Position numbers and translations under genes: made by a program. A stretch of DNA of 15,272 bases from Hyphomicrobiales bacterium (GTDB lineage Bacteria; Pseudomonadota; Alphaproteobacteria; Rhizobiales; Aestuariivirgaceae), in NCBI GenBank assembly GCA_026987255.1, contig JALSNA010000142.1, positions 1 to 15,272 of the forward strand, read 5' to 3'. A model generated the notes under the pieces. That model was given only the letters and a program-made list of their open reading frames with translations, searched no databases and was not told the origin of the DNA. Each line of letters starts with the position of its first letter. Position 1 is the stretch's first letter. Of the stretch, positions 1 to 7,133 are shown in pieces.

Positions 1-54
1 GCCGTCCCGGCGGGGATGGCCTGCGTTGCGCCTTTTCGGGAGATGGAAGAATGA
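1..54 (+). CDS. 3' end of an unidentified upstream gene (partial)
   Basis: Frame 1 is open from the window edge and ends with TGA at 52-54, giving the tail AVPAGMACVAPFREMEE. Its stop overlaps the first candidate start of the next gene (ATGA at 51-54), a common sign of translational coupling. In many alphaproteobacteria the gene before pgeF is a SAM-dependent methyltransferase, but 17 residues are too few to identify the family here. That it is a real gene rests only on the open frame and the ATGA overlap. Confidence 0.4.
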   Translation, partial: AVPAGMACVAPFREMEE

Positions 55-833
55 GGGGGGAAGGAATGGAGATCGTGCAAGCTGACGCCCTGACCTCCCT
101 GGCGGGGGTGCGGCATGGTTTCTTCACCCGCAAGGGGGGTGTTTCGGGCGGGATTTATGCCAGCCTGAACACCGGGACAGGATCGCGCGACGTGCGCGCA
201 CATGTGCAGCAGAACCGGGCGCGGGCCCTGCGGGCGCTGGGCGCGGATGTGCTGGTGACGCCATACCAGATTCATTCCGGTATTTGCGCAATTGTCGAAG
301 GGCCATGGCCGGATGATGAGCCGCAAAGGGCCGATGCGGTGGCCACGTGCAGGCCCGGCGTGGCGGTGGCGGTGAACACGGCCGATTGCACGCCGGTGCT
401 GTTCGCCGACGGGCGCGCCGGGGTGGTGGCGGCGGCCCATGCGGGCTGGAAGGGGGCCATCGGCGGGGTGCTGGAGGCGACCATCGCGCGCATGGAGGAG
501 CTGGGGGCGAAGCGGGCCGATATCCGCTGCGCCATCGGGCCGGTGATCTCGCAGGCCAATTACGAGGTGGGGCCGGAGTTTCATGCGCGCTTCGTCCAGG
601 AGAATGGCGATTTCGCGCGGTTTTTCATCGCATCGGGGCGGGCGGGGCATTTCCTGTTCGACCTGCCCGGCTTCGTGGCCCATGTGCTGGCCCGCGCCGG
701 GGTGGGGCAGGTGGAGGATGTGGGGGCGTGCACCTATGGGGACGAGGCGCGCTTCTATTCCTACCGGCGGGCCACGCATCGGGGGGAGGCGGATTACGGG
801 CGGCAGCTTTCGGCCATCTTTTTGATGCCTTGA
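51..833 (+). CDS. pgeF: Peptidoglycan editing factor PgeF (YfiH / LACC1 family)
   Basis: This is a cytoplasmic multicopper-polyphenol-oxidase-fold protein. Family members are reported to keep L-Ser out of the peptidoglycan stem peptide and to act on purine nucleosides. The 260 residues cover the whole family. Visible motifs are HGFFTRKGGVSGG near residue 22, QIHS (His75), NTADCTPVLF (Cys113), AAHAGWKG (His130) and the C-terminal CTYGDEARFYSYRR near 227. His75, Cys113 and His130 form the expected metal-binding set. ATG 51 has GGGAG at 38-42 and overlaps the previous stop. ATG 66, preceded by GAGGGGG, would give 255 residues and is equally plausible. The gene heads a plus-strand run with the lipoprotein and prs. 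Confidence 0.93.
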   Translation: MRGEGMEIVQADALTSLAGVRHGFFTRKGGVSGGIYASLNTGTGSRDVRAHVQQNRARALRALGADVLVTPYQIHSGICAIVEGPWPDDEPQRADAVATCRPGVAVAVNTADCTPVLFADGRAGVVAAAHAGWKGAIGGVLEATIARMEELGAKRADIRCAIGPVISQANYEVGPEFHARFVQENGDFARFFIASGRAGHFLFDLPGFVAHVLARAGVGQVEDVGACTYGDEARFYSYRRATHRGEADYGRQLSAIFLMP

Positions 834-894
834 TTGGCGGGCAGAAGGGATGAAAATTCCATCCGGGGGCGGCGTGATGGCAGGCAGGCTTCAC

Positions 895-2001
895 ATGGCA
901 AGGACATGGCGGTTGGCTTTGCTGGCATTGCTGGCAGGGCTTGTTGCCGCTTGCGGCAGCGTGGAGAGGCCCTTTTCCAAGTCCGCCGATCCGGCTGTTG
1001 CGCAGAACCGTCCGGCGGCGCCGCCCATCCGTCTGGAGGTGCTGAACGATGTGCCGCCGGCGCAGGCGGCGCGGCTGAGGGCGGCCTTGCGGCAGGCGGC
1101 GGCGCGGCGCGGATTGCGGCTGGTGGCGGATGGGGGGAAGGCCCTGCGTCTGCGGGGGGATTTCGAGCCGTTTCGCGATGGCGCGGGCGGGCGGCGGCTG
1201 GCCTATGTCTTCCGGTTGTATGGTTATGATGGGCGGGTGATCGAGGAGGCCGGCGGCAACGAGATTGTGCGCGGCGGTGCGGGCGATCCGTGGGCGGCCA
1301 TCGGCTCGATCGCGCGCACCCGCATTGCCGAAACGGTGATGGAGAAGCTCTCCGGCAAGCTGGCGCAGATGGGCTATGGCACGCAAGGGGCGGGGTTGCC
1401 GCCGCCCATGGAAACCCTGGTGAAGGCCGGGCCGGGGGCGGAAAAGGAGCTCGATCCGGATCTGCTGGCGGGGCTGCCGCCGCCCAATGGCGGGCTGGCC
1501 GGGGGGCTGCCTGCGGCGCTTGCACCGGCACCGGTTCCGGCCCCGCCGCCGCAACCGGTGGCCCGGGCCACCCCCGCGCCAGGGCCGGGAATGGAAAAAG
1601 GCAAGAGCGCGGCGAAGGGCAAAAGGCCCGCCGCGGCCAGGGTGCGCATAGCCACGGTGGCGGTGCTGCCGGTGCGCGGTGCGCCGGGGAAGGGCAATGC
1701 GGAGCTCACGCGGGCCATGAAGGCGGTGTTGAAAAAGGCCGGATGGCCCGTCGTCGGGCGCCCCCGGCGCGATTCCATGATCGTGCGGGGCAAGGTGTCC
1801 ATGGGCCGGCCGGGTGCGGGCGGGCAGAAGGTGAAGATCGCCTGGACGGTGAAAAGCCCCACCGGCAAGGTGCTGGGAGTGATCCGGCAGGCCAACACGG
1901 TGCCCGCAGGGTCTCTCAAGGGCGGTTTCGGGGCCGCCGCGCCGGTGGTGGCGGAGGCGGCGGCGGATGGCATTTTTCAACTGGTGCGCAAGCTGCGATG
2001 A
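895..2001 (+). CDS. Two-domain lipoprotein of unknown function
   Basis: From ATG 895 the protein starts [20 protein letters not shown], a type II signal peptide with lipobox V-A-A-C and the lipidated Cys at residue 20, so it should be membrane anchored. In-frame ATGs at 850 and 877 would only lengthen the n-region; I prefer 895 because its signal peptide is compact, but no ribosome site is decisive. The mature protein has two alpha/beta-looking domains. They are joined by a Pro/Ala-rich linker that runs from roughly base 1500 to 1600, followed by a short Lys/Ala stretch. Both domains contain a helix rich in Arg/Ala, a beta hairpin ending LRG or VRG, a GQK/GRR strand, a [16 protein letters not shown] strand and a closing helix, which suggests internal duplication. 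Similar lipoproteins occur near prs in other alphaproteobacteria. No catalytic residues are evident and the function is unknown. Confidence 0.8.
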   Translation: MARTWRLALLALLAGLVAACGSVERPFSKSADPAVAQNRPAAPPIRLEVLNDVPPAQAARLRAALRQAAARRGLRLVADGGKALRLRGDFEPFRDGAGGRRLAYVFRLYGYDGRVIEEAGGNEIVRGGAGDPWAAIGSIARTRIAETVMEKLSGKLAQMGYGTQGAGLPPPMETLVKAGPGAEKELDPDLLAGLPPPNGGLAGGLPAALAPAPVPAPPPQPVARATPAPGPGMEKGKSAAKGKRPAAARVRIATVAVLPVRGAPGKGNAELTRAMKAVLKKAGWPVVGRPRRDSMIVRGKVSMGRPGAGGQKVKIAWTVKSPTGKVLGVIRQANTVPAGSLKGGFGAAAPVVAEAAADGIFQLVRKLR

Positions 2002-2012
2002 GCAAAAAGGCG

Positions 2013-2027
2013 AAGTTTTCCAGCCTG
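2013..2027. repeat. 15-bp repeat, copy 1, after the lipoprotein gene
   Basis: AAGTTTTCCAGCCTG begins 11 bases after the lipoprotein stop and recurs exactly at 3142-3156, where it forms the left arm of the hairpin after prs. Here the matching right arm is absent, so this copy looks like half of the same element. The rest of the 2002-2167 gap shows only the prs ribosome-binding region. Confidence 0.6.
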
Positions 2028-2167
2028 TGCCCTCATGGTGGTTGACCGCGCCGCCCGGCGCTGGTTTAAGGGAGAAGAATTTGGCTGGGCGCGGATTGCG
2101 CCTGTGGGCCGGCCTTGCCGCCTTGCCCCAGGAGGGCAGGTGGCGCATGCGGGGTGAAAGAACCGTC

Positions 2168-3100
2168 ATGAAACTTGTCTCGGGGAACGCCAACCGACCC
2201 TTGGCGGAATCCATCGCCGCCTATCTCAACCAGCCCTTGACGAAATGCATCGTGCGGCGCTTTGCCGACATGGAGATTTTCGTCGAGGTGCAGGAGAACG
2301 TGCGCGGAGCGGATGTCTTCATCGTGCAGCCGACATCCTTTCCCACCAATGACCACCTGATGGAGCTTCTGATCCTCATCGACGCCATGCGGCGGGCCTC
2401 GGCGCGGCGGATCACGGCGGTCATGCCCTATTTCGGCTATGCGCGGCAGGACCGCAAGCCGGGGCCGCGCACGCCGATCTCGGCCAAGCTGGTGGCCAAC
2501 CTGATCGAGCGGGCCGGGGCCGACCGGGTGATGACCATGGATCTGCATGCCGGGCAGATCCAGGGCTTCTTCGACATTCCCACCGACAACCTGTTCGCCG
2601 CGCCGGTCATGGTGCGCGACATCAAGGAAAACTACGATACGGACAACCTCATGGTGGTCTCGCCGGACGTGGGCGGCGTGGTGCGGGCGCGCGGCCTGGC
2701 CAAGCGCATCGGGGCGCGGCTGGCCATCGTCGACAAAAGGCGCGAGCGGCCCGGCGAATCGGAGGTGATGAACATCATCGGCGATGTGAAGGGCCAGTCA
2801 TGCATCCTGGTGGATGACATCGTCGATTCGGGCGGCACCTTGTGCAATGCCGCCGAGGCGCTGCTGGAGCGCGGCGCCAGGGAGGTCTCGGCCTATATCA
2901 CCCATGGGGTGCTCTCCGGCGGCGCCGTGGCGCGCATCACCGCCTCGCAGCTCAAGGAGCTGGTGATCACCGATTCCATCCAGCCGACGGAAGCGGTGCG
3001 GGTGGCGCGCAACATCCGCACCATCTCCATCGGCCCGCTGCTGGGCGAGGCGGTGGGGCGCACGGCGCGCGAGGAATCGGTTTCTTCGCTGTTCTATTGA
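2168..3100 (+). CDS. prs: Ribose-phosphate pyrophosphokinase (PRPP synthase)
   Basis: The enzyme transfers pyrophosphate from ATP to ribose-5-phosphate to make PRPP, the precursor for purines, pyrimidines, NAD, His and Trp, in the cytoplasm. The 310-residue length matches class I PRPP synthases. Motifs are [16 protein letters not shown] near 53, [20 protein letters not shown] near 86 (ATP flexible loop), [15 protein letters not shown] near 124, [11 protein letters not shown] near 165, and the PRPP-binding loop [14 protein letters not shown] at 212-225. I chose ATG 2168 ([10 protein letters not shown]) because it is the family N terminus and has GGGGTGAAAG upstream. The frame stays open to ATG 2147 and further, but nothing there looks like the family. 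The gene is last in the plus-strand run and is followed by strong hairpins. PRPP also feeds the pyrimidine pathway served by carA at 13234. Confidence 0.97.
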   Translation: MKLVSGNANRPLAESIAAYLNQPLTKCIVRRFADMEIFVEVQENVRGADVFIVQPTSFPTNDHLMELLILIDAMRRASARRITAVMPYFGYARQDRKPGPRTPISAKLVANLIERAGADRVMTMDLHAGQIQGFFDIPTDNLFAAPVMVRDIKENYDTDNLMVVSPDVGGVVRARGLAKRIGARLAIVDKRRERPGESEVMNIIGDVKGQSCILVDDIVDSGGTLCNAAEALLERGAREVSAYITHGVLSGGAVARITASQLKELVITDSIQPTEAVRVARNIRTISIGPLLGEAVGRTAREESVSSLFY

Positions 3101-3135
3101 CAGACCTGGCGGGCCGGGCCTTTTCAGTCGGACGT

Positions 3136-3183
3136 GAAGAAAAGTTTTCCAGCCTGCCTGGCAGGCTGGAAATACTTTTCTTC
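3136..3183. terminator. Long hairpin after prs, probable bidirectional terminator
   Basis: The arms GAAGAAAAGTTTTCCAGCCT and its near-complement meet around a perfect core AGCCTGCC-T-GGCAGGCT. Only one base is bulged or different in the outer stem (AGTTTTCC against the complement of GGAAATACT). The GC-rich core is flanked by A-rich bases on the left and ACTTTTCTTC on the right, the layout of terminators that serve convergent genes, here prs and the histidine kinase. The T tract is interrupted, which lowers confidence. The left arm carries copy 2 of the 15-bp repeat also present at 2013-2027. Confidence 0.6.
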
Positions 3184-3197
3184 AGGAAAAACAAGGC

Positions 3198-3253
3198 GTC
3201 CTGCTGACTTGGGGCGGCCCGGCGTCAGCAGGACATCATTTTTGGCCCCAAGT
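3198..3253 (+). other. Interlocking inverted repeats (second terminator or pseudoknot)
   Basis: GTCCTGCTGAC at 3198-3208 is the exact complement of GTCAGCAGGAC at 3224-3234 (11 bp, 15-nt loop), followed by ATCATTTTT, a weak terminator-like tail. In addition TTGGGGC in that loop (3209-3215) is the exact complement of GCCCCAA at 3245-3251, downstream of the stem. Together the two pairings would form an H-type pseudoknot; taken separately they are alternative folds. The pairings are read directly from the sequence. The pseudoknot and any function are inference. Confidence 0.4.
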
Positions 3254-3254
3254 A

Positions 3255-3297
3255 AATTGCAAGGTTCTGACAGAAAATCTGTCAGAACCTTGCAATT
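3255..3297. repeat. Perfect 20-bp inverted repeat with 3-nt loop
   Basis: AATTGCAAGGTTCTGACAGA at 3255-3274 is followed by AAA and then its exact reverse complement at 3278-3297. No T run follows on either strand, so it is not a standard intrinsic terminator. It lies only 2 bases beyond the preceding interlocking repeat. Such a long perfect palindrome may be a transcript-end hairpin, an RNase III substrate or a relic of a palindromic repeat family. Confidence 0.75.
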
Positions 3298-3414
3298 CAC
3301 GGATTGTCAGAATGCCAGAAAATGCTGTGTATTCAATCTGTTGTGAATACTTCACATGCGACTTTTCATGGTTTCATGATCCCTTACCTTGAGGAGGGCA
3401 GGGCAGGCTGGCGC
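3298..3414. other. Gene-free AT-richer spacer with a small inverted repeat
   Basis: This stretch completes the 314-base gap between the convergent prs and histidine kinase genes. It is visibly more AT-rich than the coding regions. It holds one 7-bp inverted repeat, GTATTCA at 3329-3335 and TGAATAC at 3344-3350. The open frames in it have no plausible start context and merge into the antisense of the kinase. I see no gene here. Confidence 0.5.
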
Positions 3415-4788
3415 TCACAGCGGGATGCGCATTTCGGCGCGCAGGCCGCCGAGCGCACTTTCGGACAGCTCGATGTCTCCGCCGTGCTTGTGGGCGATGT
3501 CCAGGGCAATGGCCAGCCCCAGGCCGGTGCCGGCGGTATCCTGGTTGCGGGCGGTGTCGAGGCGGACGAAGGGGCGAAAGACCTTGTCGCGCATGTGCGG
3601 CGGAATGCCGGGGCCATCATCCTCGATGGAAATGCGCAAATATTCATTATCCCGCCAGGCCGTGATGCGGATTTCGCTGGCGGCGTGATTGACGGCATTG
3701 GCGGCGAGATTGGCGATGGCGCGGCGCAGGGCGGTGGGCTTGACGCGCGCGGCAAGGCCGCCTGGGCACGCGATCCGCAGATGCCTTTCGGCATGGCGCA
3801 GCCCCTCGCGCACGGAGTCCAGAAGTTCGCAGATGTCCGTCTGGCGGCTCTGTTCGCCTTCATAGTCGCGCACGAAGGCGATGTAGCCCTCCAGCATTCT
3901 TTGCATCTCGTCCACATCGGCGCGCATGGCGGCGAGCTGTTCGTCATCACAGTCCAGCATGGACAGCTCCAGGCGGAAGCGGGTGAGAATGGTGCGCAGA
4001 TCGTGGGAGACGCCGGCCAGCATGGTGGTGCGCTGCTCCACGTGGCGCTCGATGCGGCGTTTCATGTTGAGGAAGGCCTGGGCGGCATCGCGCACCTCCC
4101 GGGCGCCGCGCGGCTCGAAATCGCGGATGTCGCGCCCCTTGCCGAAGGCCTGGGCGGCCTCGGCCAGCCTGAGGATGGGCTTGATCTGCTTGTGCAGGAA
4201 GATGACGGCCAGAATCAGCAGGACGAATGACGTTCCGGCCATCCAGGTCAGGAATATGCCGGTGGAGGAGGCATAGGCGCGGGACTGGGGGGTCAGGAAG
4301 CGGAAAATGAGCCCCTTGTCCACCTGGATTCGGATGTCCACATAGCCGCTCTGGCCGATGGTGTCGAGCCAGAAGGGGCGGCCGGGGACATACTTGTTGA
4401 CATACTTGGAGAGGCGGTAATGGAGAATGGAAAACCACGGTTTGGGACGCGGCGGCGGCAGCGAGCCCTTCTCTATGCGCAGGCCGATGGAGAGGTGCTC
4501 GTTGACGGTTTTCTCCAGTTCCGCGAGGGCCTGCGGCGTCTTGGGGCCTGTGTCGTAGAGACTGACGACGAGGCCGATTTCGCGCCCCAGGGACTTGGAG
4601 AGGGCCTTGGTGACCTTCTCCCAGTGGCGCTCGAGAAAGATGCCGGTCATGATGAGCTGAAAGACCAGCATGGGGACGATGACGATGAGCATGGAGCGGC
4701 TGTAAAGACCGCTGGGCAGATGGCGCTCCAAGAAGCGGTTGAAGCGCCACCAGAGGGTCTTGCGCCGGATATCCGCAGGGGCGCTCAT
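3415..4788 (-). CDS. Membrane sensor histidine kinase, EnvZ-like
   Basis: This is a 457-residue inner-membrane histidine kinase and the likely partner of the response regulator directly upstream in the operon. Membrane segments lie at about 33-52 and 177-198, with a periplasmic sensor domain of about 125 residues between them. They are followed by a HAMP linker (about 199-254), the dimerisation/phosphoacceptor region with SHDLRTILTR (His262), the N box NLAANAVNHA near 360, the G1 box EDDGPGIPP near 389 and the G2 box GTGLGLAI at 420. In the H box the usual Pro of HDLRTPLTR is Ile; as far as I recall this is a variant seen in related alphaproteobacterial kinases. The start ATG overlaps the regulator's stop (ATGA), implying coupled translation. 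The signal sensed cannot be read from the sequence. Confidence 0.93.
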   Translation of the reverse strand: MSAPADIRRKTLWWRFNRFLERHLPSGLYSRSMLIVIVPMLVFQLIMTGIFLERHWEKVTKALSKSLGREIGLVVSLYDTGPKTPQALAELEKTVNEHLSIGLRIEKGSLPPPRPKPWFSILHYRLSKYVNKYVPGRPFWLDTIGQSGYVDIRIQVDKGLIFRFLTPQSRAYASSTGIFLTWMAGTSFVLLILAVIFLHKQIKPILRLAEAAQAFGKGRDIRDFEPRGAREVRDAAQAFLNMKRRIERHVEQRTTMLAGVSHDLRTILTRFRLELSMLDCDDEQLAAMRADVDEMQRMLEGYIAFVRDYEGEQSRQTDICELLDSVREGLRHAERHLRIACPGGLAARVKPTALRRAIANLAANAVNHAASEIRITAWRDNEYLRISIEDDGPGIPPHMRDKVFRPFVRLDTARNQDTAGTGLGLAIALDIAHKHGGDIELSESALGGLRAEMRIPL

Positions 4789-5489
4789 GGGGCATGGCTC
4801 CGCTGCTTGCCGCTGGTCAGGATATAGCCGGAGCCGCGCACCGTCTTGATGAGGGATGGGGCGGAGGGGTCGGCCTCGATCTTGCGCCGCAGGCGGTTGA
4901 TCTGCACATCCACGGTGCGCGGGTTGTCGCCGCTGCCCGGTGGCGTGAGCTGTTCGCGGGGGACGGGCCTGTCCGGCCGGGAGGCCAGGATGCGCAGGAT
5001 TTCGCGTTCGCGGCCGGTGAGCTTCACCAGTTCGCCATCGCGGCGCAGCTCGCCGCTTTGCATGTCGAACCGGCAAGGGCCGAAACGGACGATGGCATGG
5101 CCGGCTTGCGGGGGCGGGGCGGCGCGGCGCAGCAGGGCCTGGATGCGCAACAGGAGCTCCTCGGGCTCGAAGGGCTTGGTCAGATAATCGTCCGATCCCG
5201 ATGACAGCCCGGCGATGCGGTCCGGGGCCTGGTCGAGGGCGGAAAGCAGCAGGATGGGGATGTGCGCGGCCTCATCGCGCAGGGCGCGGGTGAAAGACAG
5301 GCCGTCCTCGCCGGGCATCATGATGTCCAGCACCATGAGGTCGAAGGCCAGGGCGCGCATCTTTTCGCGCGCGCTGGCGGCGTCGGCGGCGGTGGTGGTG
5401 CGCAGCCCCTTGCGGCGCAGGTAATCGCTCAAAAGCTGGCGGATGCGGGCATCGTCATCGACGATGAGGATGTGGGGGGTGTCATCCAT
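4785..5489 (-). CDS. petR: OmpR/PhoB-family response regulator, PetR-like
   Basis: This protein has a receiver domain and a winged-helix DNA-binding domain, 234 residues from ATG 5489. Receiver motifs are LIVDDDARIR, VLDIMMPGEDG with phosphoacceptor Asp55, the switch Ser in LLLSALD, and YLTKPFEPEE with Lys105. The C-terminal half ends in RTVDVQINRLRRKIE and IKTVRGSGYIL, typical of OmpR effector domains. A GTG start at 5495 with AAGGA upstream is an alternative and adds two residues. The gene overlaps the end of the MarR gene by 8 bases and the kinase start by 4, so the three are one operon. In Rhodobacter the PetP/PetR pair is needed for cytochrome bc1 expression. I assign petR from the MarR-regulator-ilvE arrangement and sequence feel, not from a search. 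Confidence 0.88.
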   Translation of the reverse strand: MDDTPHILIVDDDARIRQLLSDYLRRKGLRTTTAADAASAREKMRALAFDLMVLDIMMPGEDGLSFTRALRDEAAHIPILLLSALDQAPDRIAGLSSGSDDYLTKPFEPEELLLRIQALLRRAAPPPQAGHAIVRFGPCRFDMQSGELRRDGELVKLTGREREILRILASRPDRPVPREQLTPPGSGDNPRTVDVQINRLRRKIEADPSAPSLIKTVRGSGYILTSGKQRSHAP

Positions 5490-6045
5490 TGTCACCTGTG
5501 TCCTTGCGCTTGCGCGTCAATTGCCGCACCAGGGGCCTTTGCGCCGGGTCCACCATGCCCATGAGGGTGCGGGCGAAGGCCCCGGCGGCGTCCGGCCCGG
5601 CCTGGGCCATGGCCTGGCTGACGCGGGCGATCTGGGGGGCGGAGAGGCGCTCATGGAGGGCCTTGCCCTTGCGGGTCAGGAAGAGCAGCCGCTGGCGGCG
5701 GTCCTGAGCGCCCTCCTGCTGATAGACATAGCCGCGCTCGATGAGCTCGCGCAGAACGCGGCCGAGGCTTTGCTTGGTGATGCCGAGAATCTCCAGCAGC
5801 TGGGAAATGCGCAAGCCAGGATTGCGGCCGATGAAATGGATGATGCGGTGATGGGCGCGGCCAAAGCCGATCTCGGCGAGAATGGCGTCCGGCCCGGCGG
5901 TGAAATCGCGGTAGGCGAAAAACAGCAGCTCCATGAGGGCGATGATGTCCTCGCCGCTTTCGCCGGCGGCGGTTTTGGTCCGTCCGTCAGCGCGGTTTTT
6001 GCCATTGTGCCCCATGGTGTCCGCAAGTCCCTTGGTGGTGGTCAT
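5482..6045 (-). CDS. petP: MarR-family transcriptional regulator, PetP-like
   Basis: This is a cytoplasmic winged-helix repressor or activator of the MarR family, 187 residues from ATG 6045. The segment LMELLFFAYRDFTAGPDAIL, followed by GFGRAHHRIIHFIGRNPGL, is characteristic of the alphaproteobacterial PetP group. The wHTH runs over about residues 75-127, with ITKQSLGRVLREL as recognition helix and DRRQRLLFLT as wing. Starts at 6066 or 6102 would run across the palindrome at 6058-6078, so I prefer 6045. ATG 6015 is also possible. No strong Shine-Dalgarno supports any of these. It is the first gene of the operon with the response regulator and kinase and diverges from ilvE. The palindromes in the shared spacer may be its own operators. 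Confidence 0.88.
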   Translation of the reverse strand: MTTTKGLADTMGHNGKNRADGRTKTAAGESGEDIIALMELLFFAYRDFTAGPDAILAEIGFGRAHHRIIHFIGRNPGLRISQLLEILGITKQSLGRVLRELIERGYVYQQEGAQDRRQRLLFLTRKGKALHERLSAPQIARVSQAMAQAGPDAAGAFARTLMGMVDPAQRPLVRQLTRKRKDTGDNG

Positions 6046-6057
6046 TTTGGCGCAAGA

Positions 6058-6078
6058 TATGTCAGTCATATTGACATA
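6058..6078. promoter_or_regulatory. 21-bp palindrome, candidate MarR operator
   Basis: TATGTCA-N7-TGACATA is a perfect 7+7 inverted repeat starting 12 bases upstream of the petP-like start. It overlaps the TTGACA box that could serve ilvE. It is flanked by a direct repeat of TTTGGCGCAA at 6046-6055 and 6080-6089. Size and symmetry suit a MarR dimer, so autoregulation is a reasonable inference. Confidence 0.5.
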
Positions 6079-6098
6079 ATTTGGCGCAAATGTAATCT
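6071..6098 (+). promoter_or_regulatory. Candidate sigma-70 promoter for ilvE
   Basis: A perfect -35 TTGACA at 6071-6076 is followed after 16 bases by TAATCT at 6093-6098 as a weak -10. Transcription would start near 6105, about 80 bases before the preferred ilvE start. Both elements overlap palindromes, so repression by a dimeric regulator is possible. Confidence 0.4.
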
Positions 6099-6110
6099 GC
6101 ACGGATTACA
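6091..6110. promoter_or_regulatory. 20-bp palindrome, second candidate operator
   Basis: TGTAATC-N6-GATTACA is a perfect 7+7 inverted repeat covering the -10 and likely start site of the ilvE promoter. Its half-site differs from the 6058-6078 palindrome, so a second regulator may bind here. Confidence 0.45.
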
Positions 6111-6186
6111 TATCATGAAAAACGCGCGGGCGCATGGCCAGGGCAATGGCGGAAGCGGGCGGACGGCGCGGGCAGGAGATGGACAG

Positions 6187-7062
6187 ATGGCGGACAAACC
6201 CTTCGATCAGCTGGATGGCGAAATCTGGTACAATGGCGCATTCGTTCCCTGGGGGGAGGCGAAGCTGCATGTGCTCAGCCACGGCCTGCATTATGCCTCC
6301 GGGGTGTTCGAGGGCGAGCGCGCCTATGGCGGGGAAATCTTCAAGCTGGAGGAGCATACCGGCAGGCTTTTCGATTCGGCGAAAATCCTTGACATGAAAA
6401 TCCCGTTCACGCCGGAGGAGATCAACGCCGCCTGCAAGGAGGCGCTGGTGCGGGGCGGCCTGACGGATGCCTATGTGCGGCCCATCGCCTGGCGCGGCTC
6501 GGAGGCCATGGGGGTGGCGGCGCAGAACAACACGATCAACGTGGCCATAGCCGCCTGGCAGTGGCCGTCCTATTTCGATCCGGCCCTGAAGGAAAAGGGC
6601 ATCCGGCTGGACATTTCCGATTGGCGCAGGCCCGATCCGCGCACCATCCCGGCCAAGGCCAAGGCGGCGGGGCTCTACATGATCTGCACCCTCTCCAAGC
6701 ATGCGGCGGAGCGCAAGGGCTATCAGGACGCGCTGATGTTCGACTGGCGCGGGCAGGTGGCGGAGGCCACCGGGGCCAATGTCTTTTTCGTCAAGGAGGG
6801 CGTCATTCATACGCCCACGCCGGATTGCTTCCTGGACGGCATCACCCGGCGCACGGTGATGGATCTGGCGCGCCGGCGCGGCATCGAGGTCATCGAACGG
6901 GCCATCATGCCCGGCGAGATGGAGGGCTTCGAGCAATGCTTCCTGACCGGAACGGCAGCGGAGGTCACGCCAGTGGGCGAGATCGGCCCCTATCGCTTCG
7001 AGGTGGGCGAAATCACCAGAACCTTGATGGATGACTACATGAAAGAGGTGCAGCCGGCGTGA
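6187..7062 (+). CDS. ilvE: Branched-chain amino acid aminotransferase
   Basis: This is a class IV PLP-dependent transaminase that interconverts Leu, Ile and Val with their 2-oxo acids using 2-oxoglutarate/glutamate, in the cytoplasm. It has 291 residues, slightly shorter than E. coli IlvE. Key segments are HGLHYASGVFEGERAY near 32, the PLP-lysine region TIPAKAKAAGLYM (Lys159 by alignment with the E. coli enzyme), GQVAEATGANVFFVK, LDGITRRTVMDLA and the cofactor-binding LTGTAAEVTPVGEI near the C terminus. ATG 6187 has GCAGGAGA upstream at good distance. An in-frame ATG at 6115 would add 24 residues of low-complexity sequence and is less likely. It diverges from the petP-like operon and ends in a strong terminator. 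Confidence 0.95.
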   Translation: MADKPFDQLDGEIWYNGAFVPWGEAKLHVLSHGLHYASGVFEGERAYGGEIFKLEEHTGRLFDSAKILDMKIPFTPEEINAACKEALVRGGLTDAYVRPIAWRGSEAMGVAAQNNTINVAIAAWQWPSYFDPALKEKGIRLDISDWRRPDPRTIPAKAKAAGLYMICTLSKHAAERKGYQDALMFDWRGQVAEATGANVFFVKEGVIHTPTPDCFLDGITRRTVMDLARRRGIEVIERAIMPGEMEGFEQCFLTGTAAEVTPVGEIGPYRFEVGEITRTLMDDYMKEVQPA

Positions 7063-7102
7063 GCGCGCCGCTGGGTGGGGCTTGAAAAATGCTTGCGCCC
7101 TG

Positions 7103-7128
7103 CCGGGGCCTCGCCCCGGTCTTTTTTT
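7103..7128 (+). terminator. Intrinsic terminator of ilvE
   Basis: CCGGGGC (7103-7109), loop CTC, GCCCCGG (7113-7119), then TC and seven T. It lies 40 bases after the ilvE stop and just before the convergent yjdM gene ends. Confidence 0.92.
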
Positions 7129-7133
7129 GCGTT

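Noticed and set aside
625..2214. Long minus-strand open frame opposite pgeF and the lipoprotein
   Set aside because: Arg/Pro/His-rich product typical of the antisense of GC-rich genes; the sense frames encode recognisable proteins.
3255..3297. Integron attC site or transposon end
   Set aside because: The perfect palindrome lacks the GTTRRRY/RYYYAAC core sites, no integrase or transposase is nearby, and no target-site duplication is visible.
3304..4230. 308-codon plus-strand open frame opposite the histidine kinase
   Set aside because: Antisense to well-formed kinase motifs; Gly/Ala/His-rich product with no motif.
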